NCBI GenBank assembly: GCA_040758525.1
Contig: JBFLVQ010000685.1
Span: forward strand, 1-5,004
DNA length: 5,004 nucleotides
DNA from: JBFLVQ01 sp040758525
GTDB taxonomy: Bacteria; Acidobacteriota; Blastocatellia; Chloracidobacteriales; JADJPF01
Reading direction: 5' to 3'
Made by a program: the position numbers and the translations under genes
In this document: in pieces, positions 1-5,004 of the stretch
Layout of the letters: every line of letters starts with the position of its first letter
Position numbering within the stretch: the stretch's first letter is position 1
The notes under the pieces: model-generated
Told to the model about the DNA's origin: nothing
What the model saw: the letters and a program-made list of their open reading frames with translations, nothing else
The model's database searches: none

Positions 1-43
1 CTGTAGTAAGCTGTCTCATGACTCTATATTCCCAAGATGACAT
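1..43 (-). CDS. 5' end of an unidentified gene running off the left edge
   Basis: Only the first 14 codons and one further base are inside the window, reading MSSWEYRVMRQLTT. The start is well supported: an ATG at 43-41 is preceded by AGAGGT at 56-51 with a 7-base spacer, and the frame stays open to the window edge. It follows the beta-propeller gene on the same strand after a 59-base gap, so it could belong to the same transcript. The opening W-EYRVMR loosely recalls, from memory, a small family of uncharacterised bacterial proteins that begin with W-x-YRV and continue with an IHEVYYD-like motif. Too little is visible to test this, so no function is assigned. There is no signal peptide in the part seen. 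Confidence 0.6.
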   Translation of the reverse strand, partial: MSSWEYRVMRQLTT

Positions 44-50
44 AAATTGT

Positions 51-56
51 ACCTCT
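51..56 (-). promoter_or_regulatory. Ribosome-binding site for the gene starting at 43
   Basis: The minus strand reads AGAGGT seven bases before the ATG at 43-41. It is the strongest Shine-Dalgarno match at a supported start in this window, and it is what makes the edge ORF credible. The gap back to the propeller stop (44-102) is AT-rich. I see no convincing promoter or terminator in it; the ATAAT-AG-ATTAT inverted repeat there has a loop too short to form a useful hairpin. Confidence 0.6.
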
Positions 57-102
57 TATTTTTATGATAATCTATTATTTCAATGATGATTCCCAAACTA
101 TC

Positions 103-1068
103 TCAATTAGAGTAGTGTAACAATGTATTTCTTTCCCCTCCAGCCCATCCATGTTGAGAATCAACAAAAAATAAACATAACAGGTTACTATTCGTTAAAC
201 TAGGCTGTTTCTTCCAAGTATTACCTTGATCCGTTGAATAAAATATAGCTCCTTCTTCTCCAACTATCCAACCTTGATTATTTTTGAAATATACATCTGT
301 TAAAGCCTTCTTAAAGTCCAAACTATGAAATTGCCATTTTTTGTTACTTATATTCAGTTGTGCTACAACTCCATTTAACCCTAAGATCCAAACACTGTTG
401 TTAAAATAGTGAACACGCAATAATGCATCTGTTAAATCTATATCTATGCGTTTCCAATTTTTTCCTCCGTCTTCTGTAGTTAAAATTAATTCGTTTGAAC
501 CTACTGCCCATATATGCTCTGAATCACTACAACTAACACTTAAAATAGTTTCACCTGTTACTCCTTGATATTGAATTTCCCAAGTATTTCCACCATCTTT
601 TGTACAAACAATAGAATTCGCGCCTACTGCCCATCCAAGATCTGAGTTATAGAATGCAAAATCAACTAATTTGTTTACATTCGTAATTGGAATTGGCTGC
701 CAACTTCTTCCCGCGTTCATAGTTTTGAAGATTATTGGTGAGTAATTATCATTTTTCTGATAAGCTCCCAGTATCCAGCCATTACTATTATCAATAAACT
801 TCATAGTATAGAAAGTCGCATTATTACCAATCTGCTGCTCAGACCAATGTTGCCCACCATCTGTTGTTTCAAGAATTTGTGATGTGCTGGCGGCCCATCC
901 ATGGTTATTATTAATAAAGCAAATAGAAACAAAAGTAGGTGCATGAAGAGTGTTACTCTCCATAAGTATACGCCACGCTATACTTTTACAAGCAATATTA
1001 CTCATAACTACGAGTAACACCAAAACTGAGTAACTTGTATAGCCAAGAGAATTAAGTTGCTTCATCAT
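103..1068 (-). CDS. YCF48/BNR-like seven-repeat beta-propeller, candidate partner (immunity) of the upstream RHS tip
   Basis: Seven repeats of about 40 residues share a GWxxG element followed by T-x-DGG-x-x-W (for example WAVGANSIVCTKDGGNTW). Numbered from the upstream ATG at 1077, they start near residues 49, 92, 138, 180, 221, 260 and 300. The last stops after GWAGG, as expected if the propeller closes with a strand from the N-terminal side. This is the YCF48/BNR/sortilin-like fold, usually a protein-protein interaction scaffold; no enzyme motif is visible. The N-terminus has a basic residue and a hydrophobic run (YSVLVLLVVMSNIAC), so export to the periplasm or membrane anchoring is likely. 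The cysteine is preceded by NIA, a poor lipobox, so a lipoprotein is uncertain. I start at the ATG at 1068-1066 (321 aa) because AGGA at 1081-1078 is 9 bases upstream; the ATG at 1077 (324 aa) abuts that motif. It directly follows the RHS stop, the usual position of an immunity gene. The fold is confident; the immunity role is inference. Confidence 0.82.
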   Translation of the reverse strand: MMKQLNSLGYTSYSVLVLLVVMSNIACKSIAWRILMESNTLHAPTFVSICFINNNHGWAASTSQILETTDGGQHWSEQQIGNNATFYTMKFIDNSNGWILGAYQKNDNYSPIIFKTMNAGRSWQPIPITNVNKLVDFAFYNSDLGWAVGANSIVCTKDGGNTWEIQYQGVTGETILSVSCSDSEHIWAVGSNELILTTEDGGKNWKRIDIDLTDALLRVHYFNNSVWILGLNGVVAQLNISNKKWQFHSLDFKKALTDVYFKNNQGWIVGEEGAIFYSTDQGNTWKKQPSLTNSNLLCLFFVDSQHGWAGGERNTLLHYSN

Positions 1069-1077
1069 AATATACAT

Positions 1078-1081
1078 TCCT
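1078..1081 (-). promoter_or_regulatory. AGGA ribosome-binding site that favours the internal start of the propeller gene
   Basis: The minus strand reads GAGTAGGAATG across the RHS stop codon and the first ATG of the propeller frame. AGGA overlaps the TAG stop (1082-1080) and lies directly against the ATG at 1077, with no spacer. It is 9 bases before the ATG at 1068 and 12 before the ATG at 1065, so 1068 is the likeliest start. The overlap of stop codon and ribosome-binding site suggests translational coupling of the two genes. Confidence 0.45.
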
Positions 1082-3251
1082 ACTCAAATTTTCTTTTATT
1101 AATTTTACCATCAGGCCCACGCCCTACACCATTACGATCTCGCTGAATATTCTCAAACCCAACGGAAATTCCATCAGTTGACGTTGAATGCTTGAGAGAT
1201 AAACCTAGGATAGCATTCCCATACGCATGACCGAATTCATGTGCATCAACTATATCATTAGTGAATTCAAGTCCTTTTCCATTGGTACTTCTAACTGACC
1301 CAAGTACAGTACCTAACAATCGCGATTCTGCTTTACTTGCTGCTTTTTCAGATGTAAAAATTTGAGTATTTCCAGTCAAACTTTCATCGGCACCAACAGT
1401 GGCAGCCCCACCAAACGTGTTAATTGAAAGATTACTCTTATCTTTAGTACTGAATGATTCAGCAACACGGAACTCTACAGTTTTATTTTGAGTAGTAATA
1501 ATTCTTGCAATACCAGCGTTGTTGCCACCTGTATTTGCAAAGTTGGCAATTTCACCCTCTTTGATTCTTACAAAAATTCTTCCGTTAACATTTACAATTC
1601 TAAGGAGCTTAGCCGCCTCTTTACCAACAAGGTCCTGAATTCTCAAAAATCCCTTTCTTTTATCTTCATCTGAGCCTGTAAGCTCAAGTAGTTCACCTGT
1701 CGGATCAACAAATTTAAGCGGGTTATTAATAGTATAAGTGTAACGATTCCACAATTGAGGAGTAAGAAGATATGACAGGTATTTACTCTTTATTAATTGT
1801 GGATCTGTCTCATTGTAAACCTCAAAAATAATATTGTAAGGATCTGGTGTTGTAAACCTTCCCACTATTGACCCATAATATCTAGCTTGCGCAAAGTCCA
1901 AGCCCGTTTCGGTATCCCTTTCGTATCCAGTAAAGCGTTGACGAATACCATCATTGACGTTATAGCCTAGAGCAGCAGTTCTACCGCTCAGGTTAAGTTC
2001 TATTTCCTCGCCAAATGGGTAGTGATCATGTCTAGAGATAACTGCACCATTGCTATCAGTGATGACTGCAGGTGTGCCAAGATGATTAGTAACGATGTAC
2101 TTGATTGTTACAGTAGCAGCAAACTGTCCATTCTCATTTGGCAATGTTATCGAGGATGGATCGCTATAGTCAGACTCTCCAGCATCATTGTAGGCTTTCA
2201 CTCGATAGCTGTACTTGCTTGATGCTCTCACTCCATTATCTAGGTAGTTAGTACTGTTCTCTGCTAGTGTAGCAATTACTTGATATGCTGAACCGGCTTC
2301 AGCTCTCTCTACAATGTAACCATTCTCTTCACCTGAATTGTCTATCCAGCTCAGCTCTGTTTGAGTGGCACTGCTTACTGTTACTGATAATGCTGTAGCA
2401 CGAACTGGTGGTCTGCCTGGTGGTGTCGTTAGTACAATGGTGTTAGAAAGAGCTTGTCCTGATGAGTTGACTGCTCTCACTCTATATTGATAGGTAGTGT
2501 TAGCCTGCACAGCATTGCGGTCTGTGTAGCTGATGGCATTGGCTGCCATACTCGCTACTACACTGAAATTGATGTTGGGACCTGTTCCCAATGCTCGCTC
2601 CAGTTGATAGCTGGTCTCATTGGTAGCATCCAGCCAACTGAGTGCCACCTGATTGGCAGTTGCTGATGTTACCTTGAGATTGGCTGAACCACTCCAGGAT
2701 GGTGGTGGCAGCACTGTCACACTCATCAATGCTGAATAGACATAGCTGGGATTGGCAGAGTTCTTTACTCCTATCCGATAGCTATATATGTTCTGTCCAC
2801 TCACTCCATTATCCCTATCAGTGAAAGTAGCGTTAACAGCATTATTACCACACACTGTCTTTACAGCAGTGAAGCTGGTAGGATTAGCTCCTATACCTCG
2901 CTCAAACACTATTGTTGACTCATTGTTAGATTTGTCTTGCCATTGGATATCGATAGTCTGTTGGCTCACTACCGTAAGTTTGATGATGGCAGGAGCAATA
3001 GGGGCAGGACCAGGCTTGGTTGCTGCCATTATGTTGGAATCAGGTGAACTGCTCAGTGTCACTGGAGCTAGTGCTCTTAGTTTGTAGGAGTAGCGTCTGC
3101 CTGCTGCTACAGCAGTATCAGAGTAACTTCTGGCAGTGGCTGGCAATGACCCTACAACAACAAACCCTCCACAGAATCCATCTGACTCTAGTTGTCGGAA
3201 GAGCAGGAAGCTACCAACATTGTTGCCATCGTGTGTCCAGTTCACTACCAT
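1080..3251 (-). CDS. Orphan RHS module: FN3 repeats, terminal RHS core, HEFGH zinc-metallopeptidase toxin tip (5'-truncated)
   Basis: Numbered from the first ATG, the 723 residues hold the rest of one FN3 domain (1-78), three more FN3 domains (84-182, 186-276, 282-370), an RHS-associated core (385-520) and a variable tip (521-723). The core shows YIVTNHLGTPAVITDSNG, HYPFGEE, FTGYERDTETGLDFAQARYY, GRFTTPDP and NRYTYTINNPL, ending in DPTG. The tip has HEFGH at 671-675 (bases 1241-1227), a zincin HExxH motif; Glu700 in FENIQR is a possible third zinc ligand, so a secreted protease toxin is likely. In polymorphic toxins the tip after DPxG is the exchangeable effector. The residue after DPTG is Glu, where Leu or another hydrophobic is usual at the autocleavage site. 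The ATG at 3251 has no Shine-Dalgarno and falls on the core strand of an FN3 domain; homologous sequence continues in frame upstream. There is no signal peptide and no YD-repeat barrel. It is therefore probably a silent 3' cassette or displaced tip, not a working secreted protein. The TAG stop is followed at once by the propeller gene. Confidence 0.85.
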   Translation of the reverse strand: MVVNWTHDGNNVGSFLLFRQLESDGFCGGFVVVGSLPATARSYSDTAVAAGRRYSYKLRALAPVTLSSSPDSNIMAATKPGPAPIAPAIIKLTVVSQQTIDIQWQDKSNNESTIVFERGIGANPTSFTAVKTVCGNNAVNATFTDRDNGVSGQNIYSYRIGVKNSANPSYVYSALMSVTVLPPPSWSGSANLKVTSATANQVALSWLDATNETSYQLERALGTGPNINFSVVASMAANAISYTDRNAVQANTTYQYRVRAVNSSGQALSNTIVLTTPPGRPPVRATALSVTVSSATQTELSWIDNSGEENGYIVERAEAGSAYQVIATLAENSTNYLDNGVRASSKYSYRVKAYNDAGESDYSDPSSITLPNENGQFAATVTIKYIVTNHLGTPAVITDSNGAVISRHDHYPFGEEIELNLSGRTAALGYNVNDGIRQRFTGYERDTETGLDFAQARYYGSIVGRFTTPDPYNIIFEVYNETDPQLIKSKYLSYLLTPQLWNRYTYTINNPLKFVDPTGELLELTGSDEDKRKGFLRIQDLVGKEAAKLLRIVNVNGRIFVRIKEGEIANFANTGGNNAGIARIITTQNKTVEFRVAESFSTKDKSNLSINTFGGAATVGADESLTGNTQIFTSEKAASKAESRLLGTVLGSVRSTNGKGLEFTNDIVDAHEFGHAYGNAILGLSLKHSTSTDGISVGFENIQRDRNGVGRGPDGKINKRKFE

Positions 3252-3527
3252 TGGCGATGTTGTATCTGTGGCAGTAACACTGGTTACTACTGGAGCAGCA
3301 GGACCTGTGCCATTGCTGGTAGTAGCGCTGGCAGTGACGGAATAGTCAGAGTCTCCATAGGTGCTGTTGAGAGCCTTGACTCGATAGTAGTAGGTAGTGC
3401 TGGCTGTTAATCCTGTATCTTGATGGTTGAGAGTGTTGGCGGGTAATGTCGCTACTACATTGAATGGCTAGTTGATACCATTGGTTCTCCTTAGATTAAA
3501 GTCGATCTTATTTGGTGATGTTCTCTA
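2142..3527 (-). repeat. Tandem fibronectin type III domains, five copies, the first incomplete
   Basis: Five FN3-type units of about 90-100 residues lie head to tail, recognised by a W in strand B, an ER/RR strand C ending, a Y-x-D turn and the Y-x-Y-R/K-V/L-x-A strand F signature (YYYRVKAL, YSYKLRAL, YSYRIGVK, YQYRVRAV, YSYRVKAY). The first unit lies wholly upstream of the first ATG, lacks its N-terminal strands and contains an amber codon. FN3 domains are extracellular spacers or adhesion modules. This DNA is clearly more GC-rich (30 of 60 bases in two hand-counted lines) than the flanking genes, and it is a plausible stretch of homology for recombination with a larger gene of the same family. 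Confidence 0.8.
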
Positions 3528-3530
3528 CTC
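3252..3530 (-). pseudogene. 5' remnant of the FN3/RHS gene, interrupted by two in-frame amber codons
   Basis: In the same frame as the RHS module, translation continues upstream of the ATG at 3251 as an FN3 linker and most of another FN3 domain (PFNVVATLPANT, TYYYRVKALN). A TAG stands at 3470-3468, yet FN3-like sequence resumes above it (TSPNKIDFNLRRTNGIN), up to a second TAG at 3527-3525. Aligned to the last FN3 domain, the first amber falls in the loop before the V-x-ATL strand, where a CAG-to-TAG change would explain it. The second sits where FN3 domains carry their conserved Trp, which a TGG-to-TAG change would explain. No ATG, GTG or TTG lies in frame between 3470 and 3251. Homology stops within a few bases of the TPR gene's stop (3535-3533), so this marks the module's junction. 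It shows that the RHS segment is cut off from its own start. Confidence 0.7.
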
Positions 3531-3532
3531 AA

Positions 3533-4513
3533 TCATTTGAGCCTAGATAAAACTTGTTTAACGTGTTCATTGTCAGGATCTATGTTAAGTACACGTTCTA
3601 AGTGAGCTCTGGCTTTCTCAAGCTCTCCTATACCTTTAAGAAATAAACCAAACCGCAAGTTAGCCGATGGATCATCTGGATCCAACTCCAAGGCGCGTTC
3701 GTACAACACTCGAGCTTCTTCCCGTCGGTCTTGACACTCATAAAAATGCGCTAGACACCAATGAGGCAGGCTTTCATCTGGCCATATTTTAATCCCTATT
3801 TTAAATGCCTCTTCGGCATCTTTTAACTCATCTTTTTTCCACATTAAGTTTCCTAAATAAACATAAGCCCATACATCTGAATTATCTAACTCTATAGTTT
3901 TTCTAATGTGATATTCTGCATCTGTATATTTATCTCTTTGTAGTAACAACCAACCTAACTCACGGTGTGCATAAGAATATTTAGGATCTATTTCAATAGC
4001 TTTTGTAAGTAAATCGATAGCTTTATCAGGATGCTCATCCGTAAATGTTAAAGCTAAATTGTAAAGTGCTTCTTCATAGTTAGGATCAATTTGTAAGGCT
4101 TTGCCAAAACTTTCTCTTGCTTCTAAAATCATACTAAGCCGCTTTTGTACTGAACCTAAAATGGTGAATGCATCAGCACTTTGGTTAATTTCCAAACACT
4201 TTTTAAGATATTCTTGCGCCTTTTCAAGGTTATCTTGCTTTTCATACAGAATCGCCAACCCATGATATGCAATATATAAATCTGGATCTAAGTCAATTGC
4301 TGATAAGAACGCTTGTTCAGCTTCTACCCATTCTTTAATTTCCATTGCTAGTCTACCACAGTGGAACAAAAACACAGGATCTGGGTTATGCTTGAAAAGA
4401 GTGCGCCAGCATAATAATGCTTCACTAAAACATCCTTCATTTTCTAACTGTTCTGCTTTTTCTATTAATTTACCCTCTATTATTTCACTATTTGATAACT
4501 CATGGTTGTTCAT
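3533..4513 (-). CDS. TPR-repeat protein, candidate immunity/partner of the upstream toxin tip
   Basis: The 326 residues are almost entirely tetratricopeptide repeats: about nine units at a 33-34 residue pitch, starting near 15, 46, 80, 113, 147, 180, 214, 248 and 282. Typical TPR positions are visible, such as A-x-x-x-L/Y-x-x-A-L-x-I/L-DP (KALQIDPNYEEALYNLA, YERALELDPDDPSANLRFG). There is no signal peptide or membrane segment, so it is expected in the cytoplasm. TPR arrays form superhelical binding surfaces and no catalytic motif is seen. The ATG at 4513 is the first in frame and has a weak GTGAG at 4527-4523, 9 bases upstream, lying inside the last codons of the preceding gene, whose stop is only 6 bases away. 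This tight coupling behind a toxin-like tip is the layout expected of an immunity gene, and repeat proteins are known among polymorphic-toxin immunity families. That role is inference; a scaffold or chaperone for the upstream protein is equally possible. The C-terminus (VLSRLK) ends right at the junction with the FN3/RHS remnant. Confidence 0.88.
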   Translation of the reverse strand: MNNHELSNSEIIEGKLIEKAEQLENEGCFSEALLCWRTLFKHNPDPVFLFHCGRLAMEIKEWVEAEQAFLSAIDLDPDLYIAYHGLAILYEKQDNLEKAQEYLKKCLEINQSADAFTILGSVQKRLSMILEARESFGKALQIDPNYEEALYNLALTFTDEHPDKAIDLLTKAIEIDPKYSYAHRELGWLLLQRDKYTDAEYHIRKTIELDNSDVWAYVYLGNLMWKKDELKDAEEAFKIGIKIWPDESLPHWCLAHFYECQDRREEARVLYERALELDPDDPSANLRFGLFLKGIGELEKARAHLERVLNIDPDNEHVKQVLSRLK

Positions 4514-4519
4514 ATTAAT

Positions 4520-5004
4520 TTACTCACGTTTTTTTATGTCCTTAAAGGACTTCACTTTGCGTTTCTGTTCATTGAAATTTTGCTTACTTTTATCAATGTT
4601 GTCAATTAACTTCCCGGGTCTTCCATCTTCTCCTCTTTTGAAAGCCCGTTTAGCTTCTCTTGCATTTTTATCGGCAAATTTCTTGGCAAAGGATATACTA
4701 TCTAGTTGATCCTTAGTATCTTCAAGAGTTCTTACCTTCTTTTGTTCAGATAATTTTGATGGACCTTTCTTATCGCCTTTCTTGCCTTCGGATTTGTCTT
4801 TCTCAGCTTCGGTCTCTTTTACAGGATCAGCAGATGGTTCAGATTCAGCATTGTCGTCTTGCTTATCTTTGTCAGCGTTTAGCTTGGCTTCAAAACCTTT
4901 ATTGACAGCAACCGCGATTCTGCTTCTGCTATCAGTGTTTTGATTTTGAATTCGAACAATGAGATCTATCGCATCATTTATAAGAAATCCTGCAAAAACA
5001 ACAC
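4520..5004 (-). CDS. C-terminal part of a large gene entering from the right edge, probable Rhs/polymorphic-toxin tip
   Basis: The frame is open from the window edge to a TAA at 4522-4520, giving 160 residues; the start is outside. Visible residues 1-18 are hydrophobic with scattered acidic positions (VVFAGFLINDAIDLIVRIQ). Residues 40-85 form a low-complexity linker rich in Lys, Asp, Glu and Ser. Residues 90-160 are predicted helical and strongly basic, with DQLDSISFAKKFADKNAR and GKLIDNIDKSKQNF as the most distinctive parts, ending in KDIKKRE. From memory this kind of tail (GK-I-x-x-I-x-KSKQ, then a lysine-rich end) occurs at the C-terminus of RHS-type proteins, but I cannot name a family. 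It is followed after 6 bases by the TPR gene, then by a displaced FN3/RHS module, so the simplest reading is that this is the resident tip of the main FN3/RHS gene. No catalytic motif is recognisable. Coding status is confident; the toxin assignment is inference. Confidence 0.65.
   Translation of the reverse strand, partial: VVFAGFLINDAIDLIVRIQNQNTDSRSRIAVAVNKGFEAKLNADKDKQDDNAESEPSADPVKETEAEKDKSEGKKGDKKGPSKLSEQKKVRTLEDTKDQLDSISFAKKFADKNAREAKRAFKRGEDGRPGKLIDNIDKSKQNFNEQKRKVKSFKDIKKRE
4523..4527 (-). promoter_or_regulatory. Weak ribosome-binding site for the TPR gene, inside the preceding coding sequence
   Basis: The minus strand reads GTGAG nine bases before the ATG at 4513 and overlaps the last two sense codons (CGT GAG) before the TAA at 4522-4520. 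No promoter is visible between the genes, so the TPR gene is probably expressed with, and perhaps translationally coupled to, the upstream gene. Confidence 0.4.

Noticed and set aside
1018..1030. Lipoprotein assignment for the propeller from the Cys after NIA (residues 27-30).
   Set aside because: The -3 position is Asn instead of Leu/Val/Ile and +2 is Lys, so the lipobox is poor. I kept only a general signal or anchor segment.
2788..3410. Several overlapping plus-strand open frames of 69-99 codons, and others at 1488-1673, 2022-2222 and 4392-4709.
   Set aside because: They lie antisense to well-supported coding sequence and their translations show no recognisable domains.
3457..3494. Strong AAGGAG followed 5 bases later by ATG at 3481-3479 on the minus strand.
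   Set aside because: The ATG opens only an eight-codon frame ending in TAG TAG, out of frame with the RHS module. The AAGGAG is part of codons of the FN3 homology (CTA AGG AGA ACC), so it is most likely chance.
3468..3527. Amber codons as possible recoded sense codons (TAG suppression).
   Set aside because: The RHS gene itself ends at a TAG directly before the next gene's start, and the same frame meets another TAG at 3545-3543 once FN3 homology has ended. Disruption is the simpler explanation.
4538..4550. Perfect palindrome GTCCTT-A-AAGGAC next to a run of T on the plus strand.
   Set aside because: It lies inside coding sequence, has a one-base centre and, on the transcribed minus strand, is followed by A residues rather than U, so it is not a terminator. 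No other copy was noticed.
1..5004. CRISPR array, tRNA or rRNA gene, IS element or riboswitch.
   Set aside because: No short direct repeats with spacers, no cloverleaf-like segment, no transposase motif or terminal inverted repeats, and nearly the entire window is accounted for by protein-coding sequence on one strand.

Overview
All convincing genes in this window lie on the minus strand, so transcription runs from high to low coordinates. The RHS core motifs (HYPFGEE, FTGYERDTETGLDFAQARYY, NRYTYTINNPL, DPTG) mark a Gram-negative-type polymorphic-toxin locus. From memory, this core style, with FN3 repeats and YCF48-type propellers nearby, recalls Acidobacteriota (Blastocatellia-like) RHS proteins. 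That taxon is a low-to-moderate-confidence inference, and the low GC over much of the window is not typical of that group.

Layout in transcription order. (1) 5004-4520 is the C-terminal 160 residues of a gene entering from the right edge: a short hydrophobic stretch, a charged low-complexity linker and a lysine-rich helical tail. It looks like the variable tip of a large secreted or Rhs-type protein. (2) 4513-3533, six bases downstream, is a cytoplasmic protein made almost entirely of TPR repeats. (3) 3530-1080 is an RHS segment with no 5' end. It starts in the middle of an FN3 domain, carries two in-frame amber codons, then runs open through four more FN3 domains (the first completed by sequence upstream of the first ATG), one terminal RHS core and a C-terminal tip with a zinc-metallopeptidase HEFGH motif. 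It has no signal peptide, no ribosome-binding site and no YD-repeat barrel. (4) 1068-103 is a seven-repeat YCF48/BNR-like beta-propeller with an N-terminal signal-like segment, starting within about 11 bases of the RHS stop. (5) 43-1 is the start of another gene with a good ribosome-binding site, leaving the window on the left.

My reading is a polymorphic-toxin array: [main gene with tip 1]-[candidate immunity 1, TPR]-[orphan FN3/RHS core with tip 2, metallopeptidase]-[candidate immunity 2, beta-propeller]. The orphan module would be a silent donor cassette. Recombination between its FN3/RHS-core DNA and the same region of an intact gene upstream (outside the window) would replace tip 1/TPR with tip 2/propeller. 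The order, the very short toxin-to-partner gaps, the missing 5' end and a GC drop from about 50% in the FN3 DNA to about 30% in the tips and partner genes are visible in the sequence. The immunity roles, the donor role and the identity of the upstream gene are inference.
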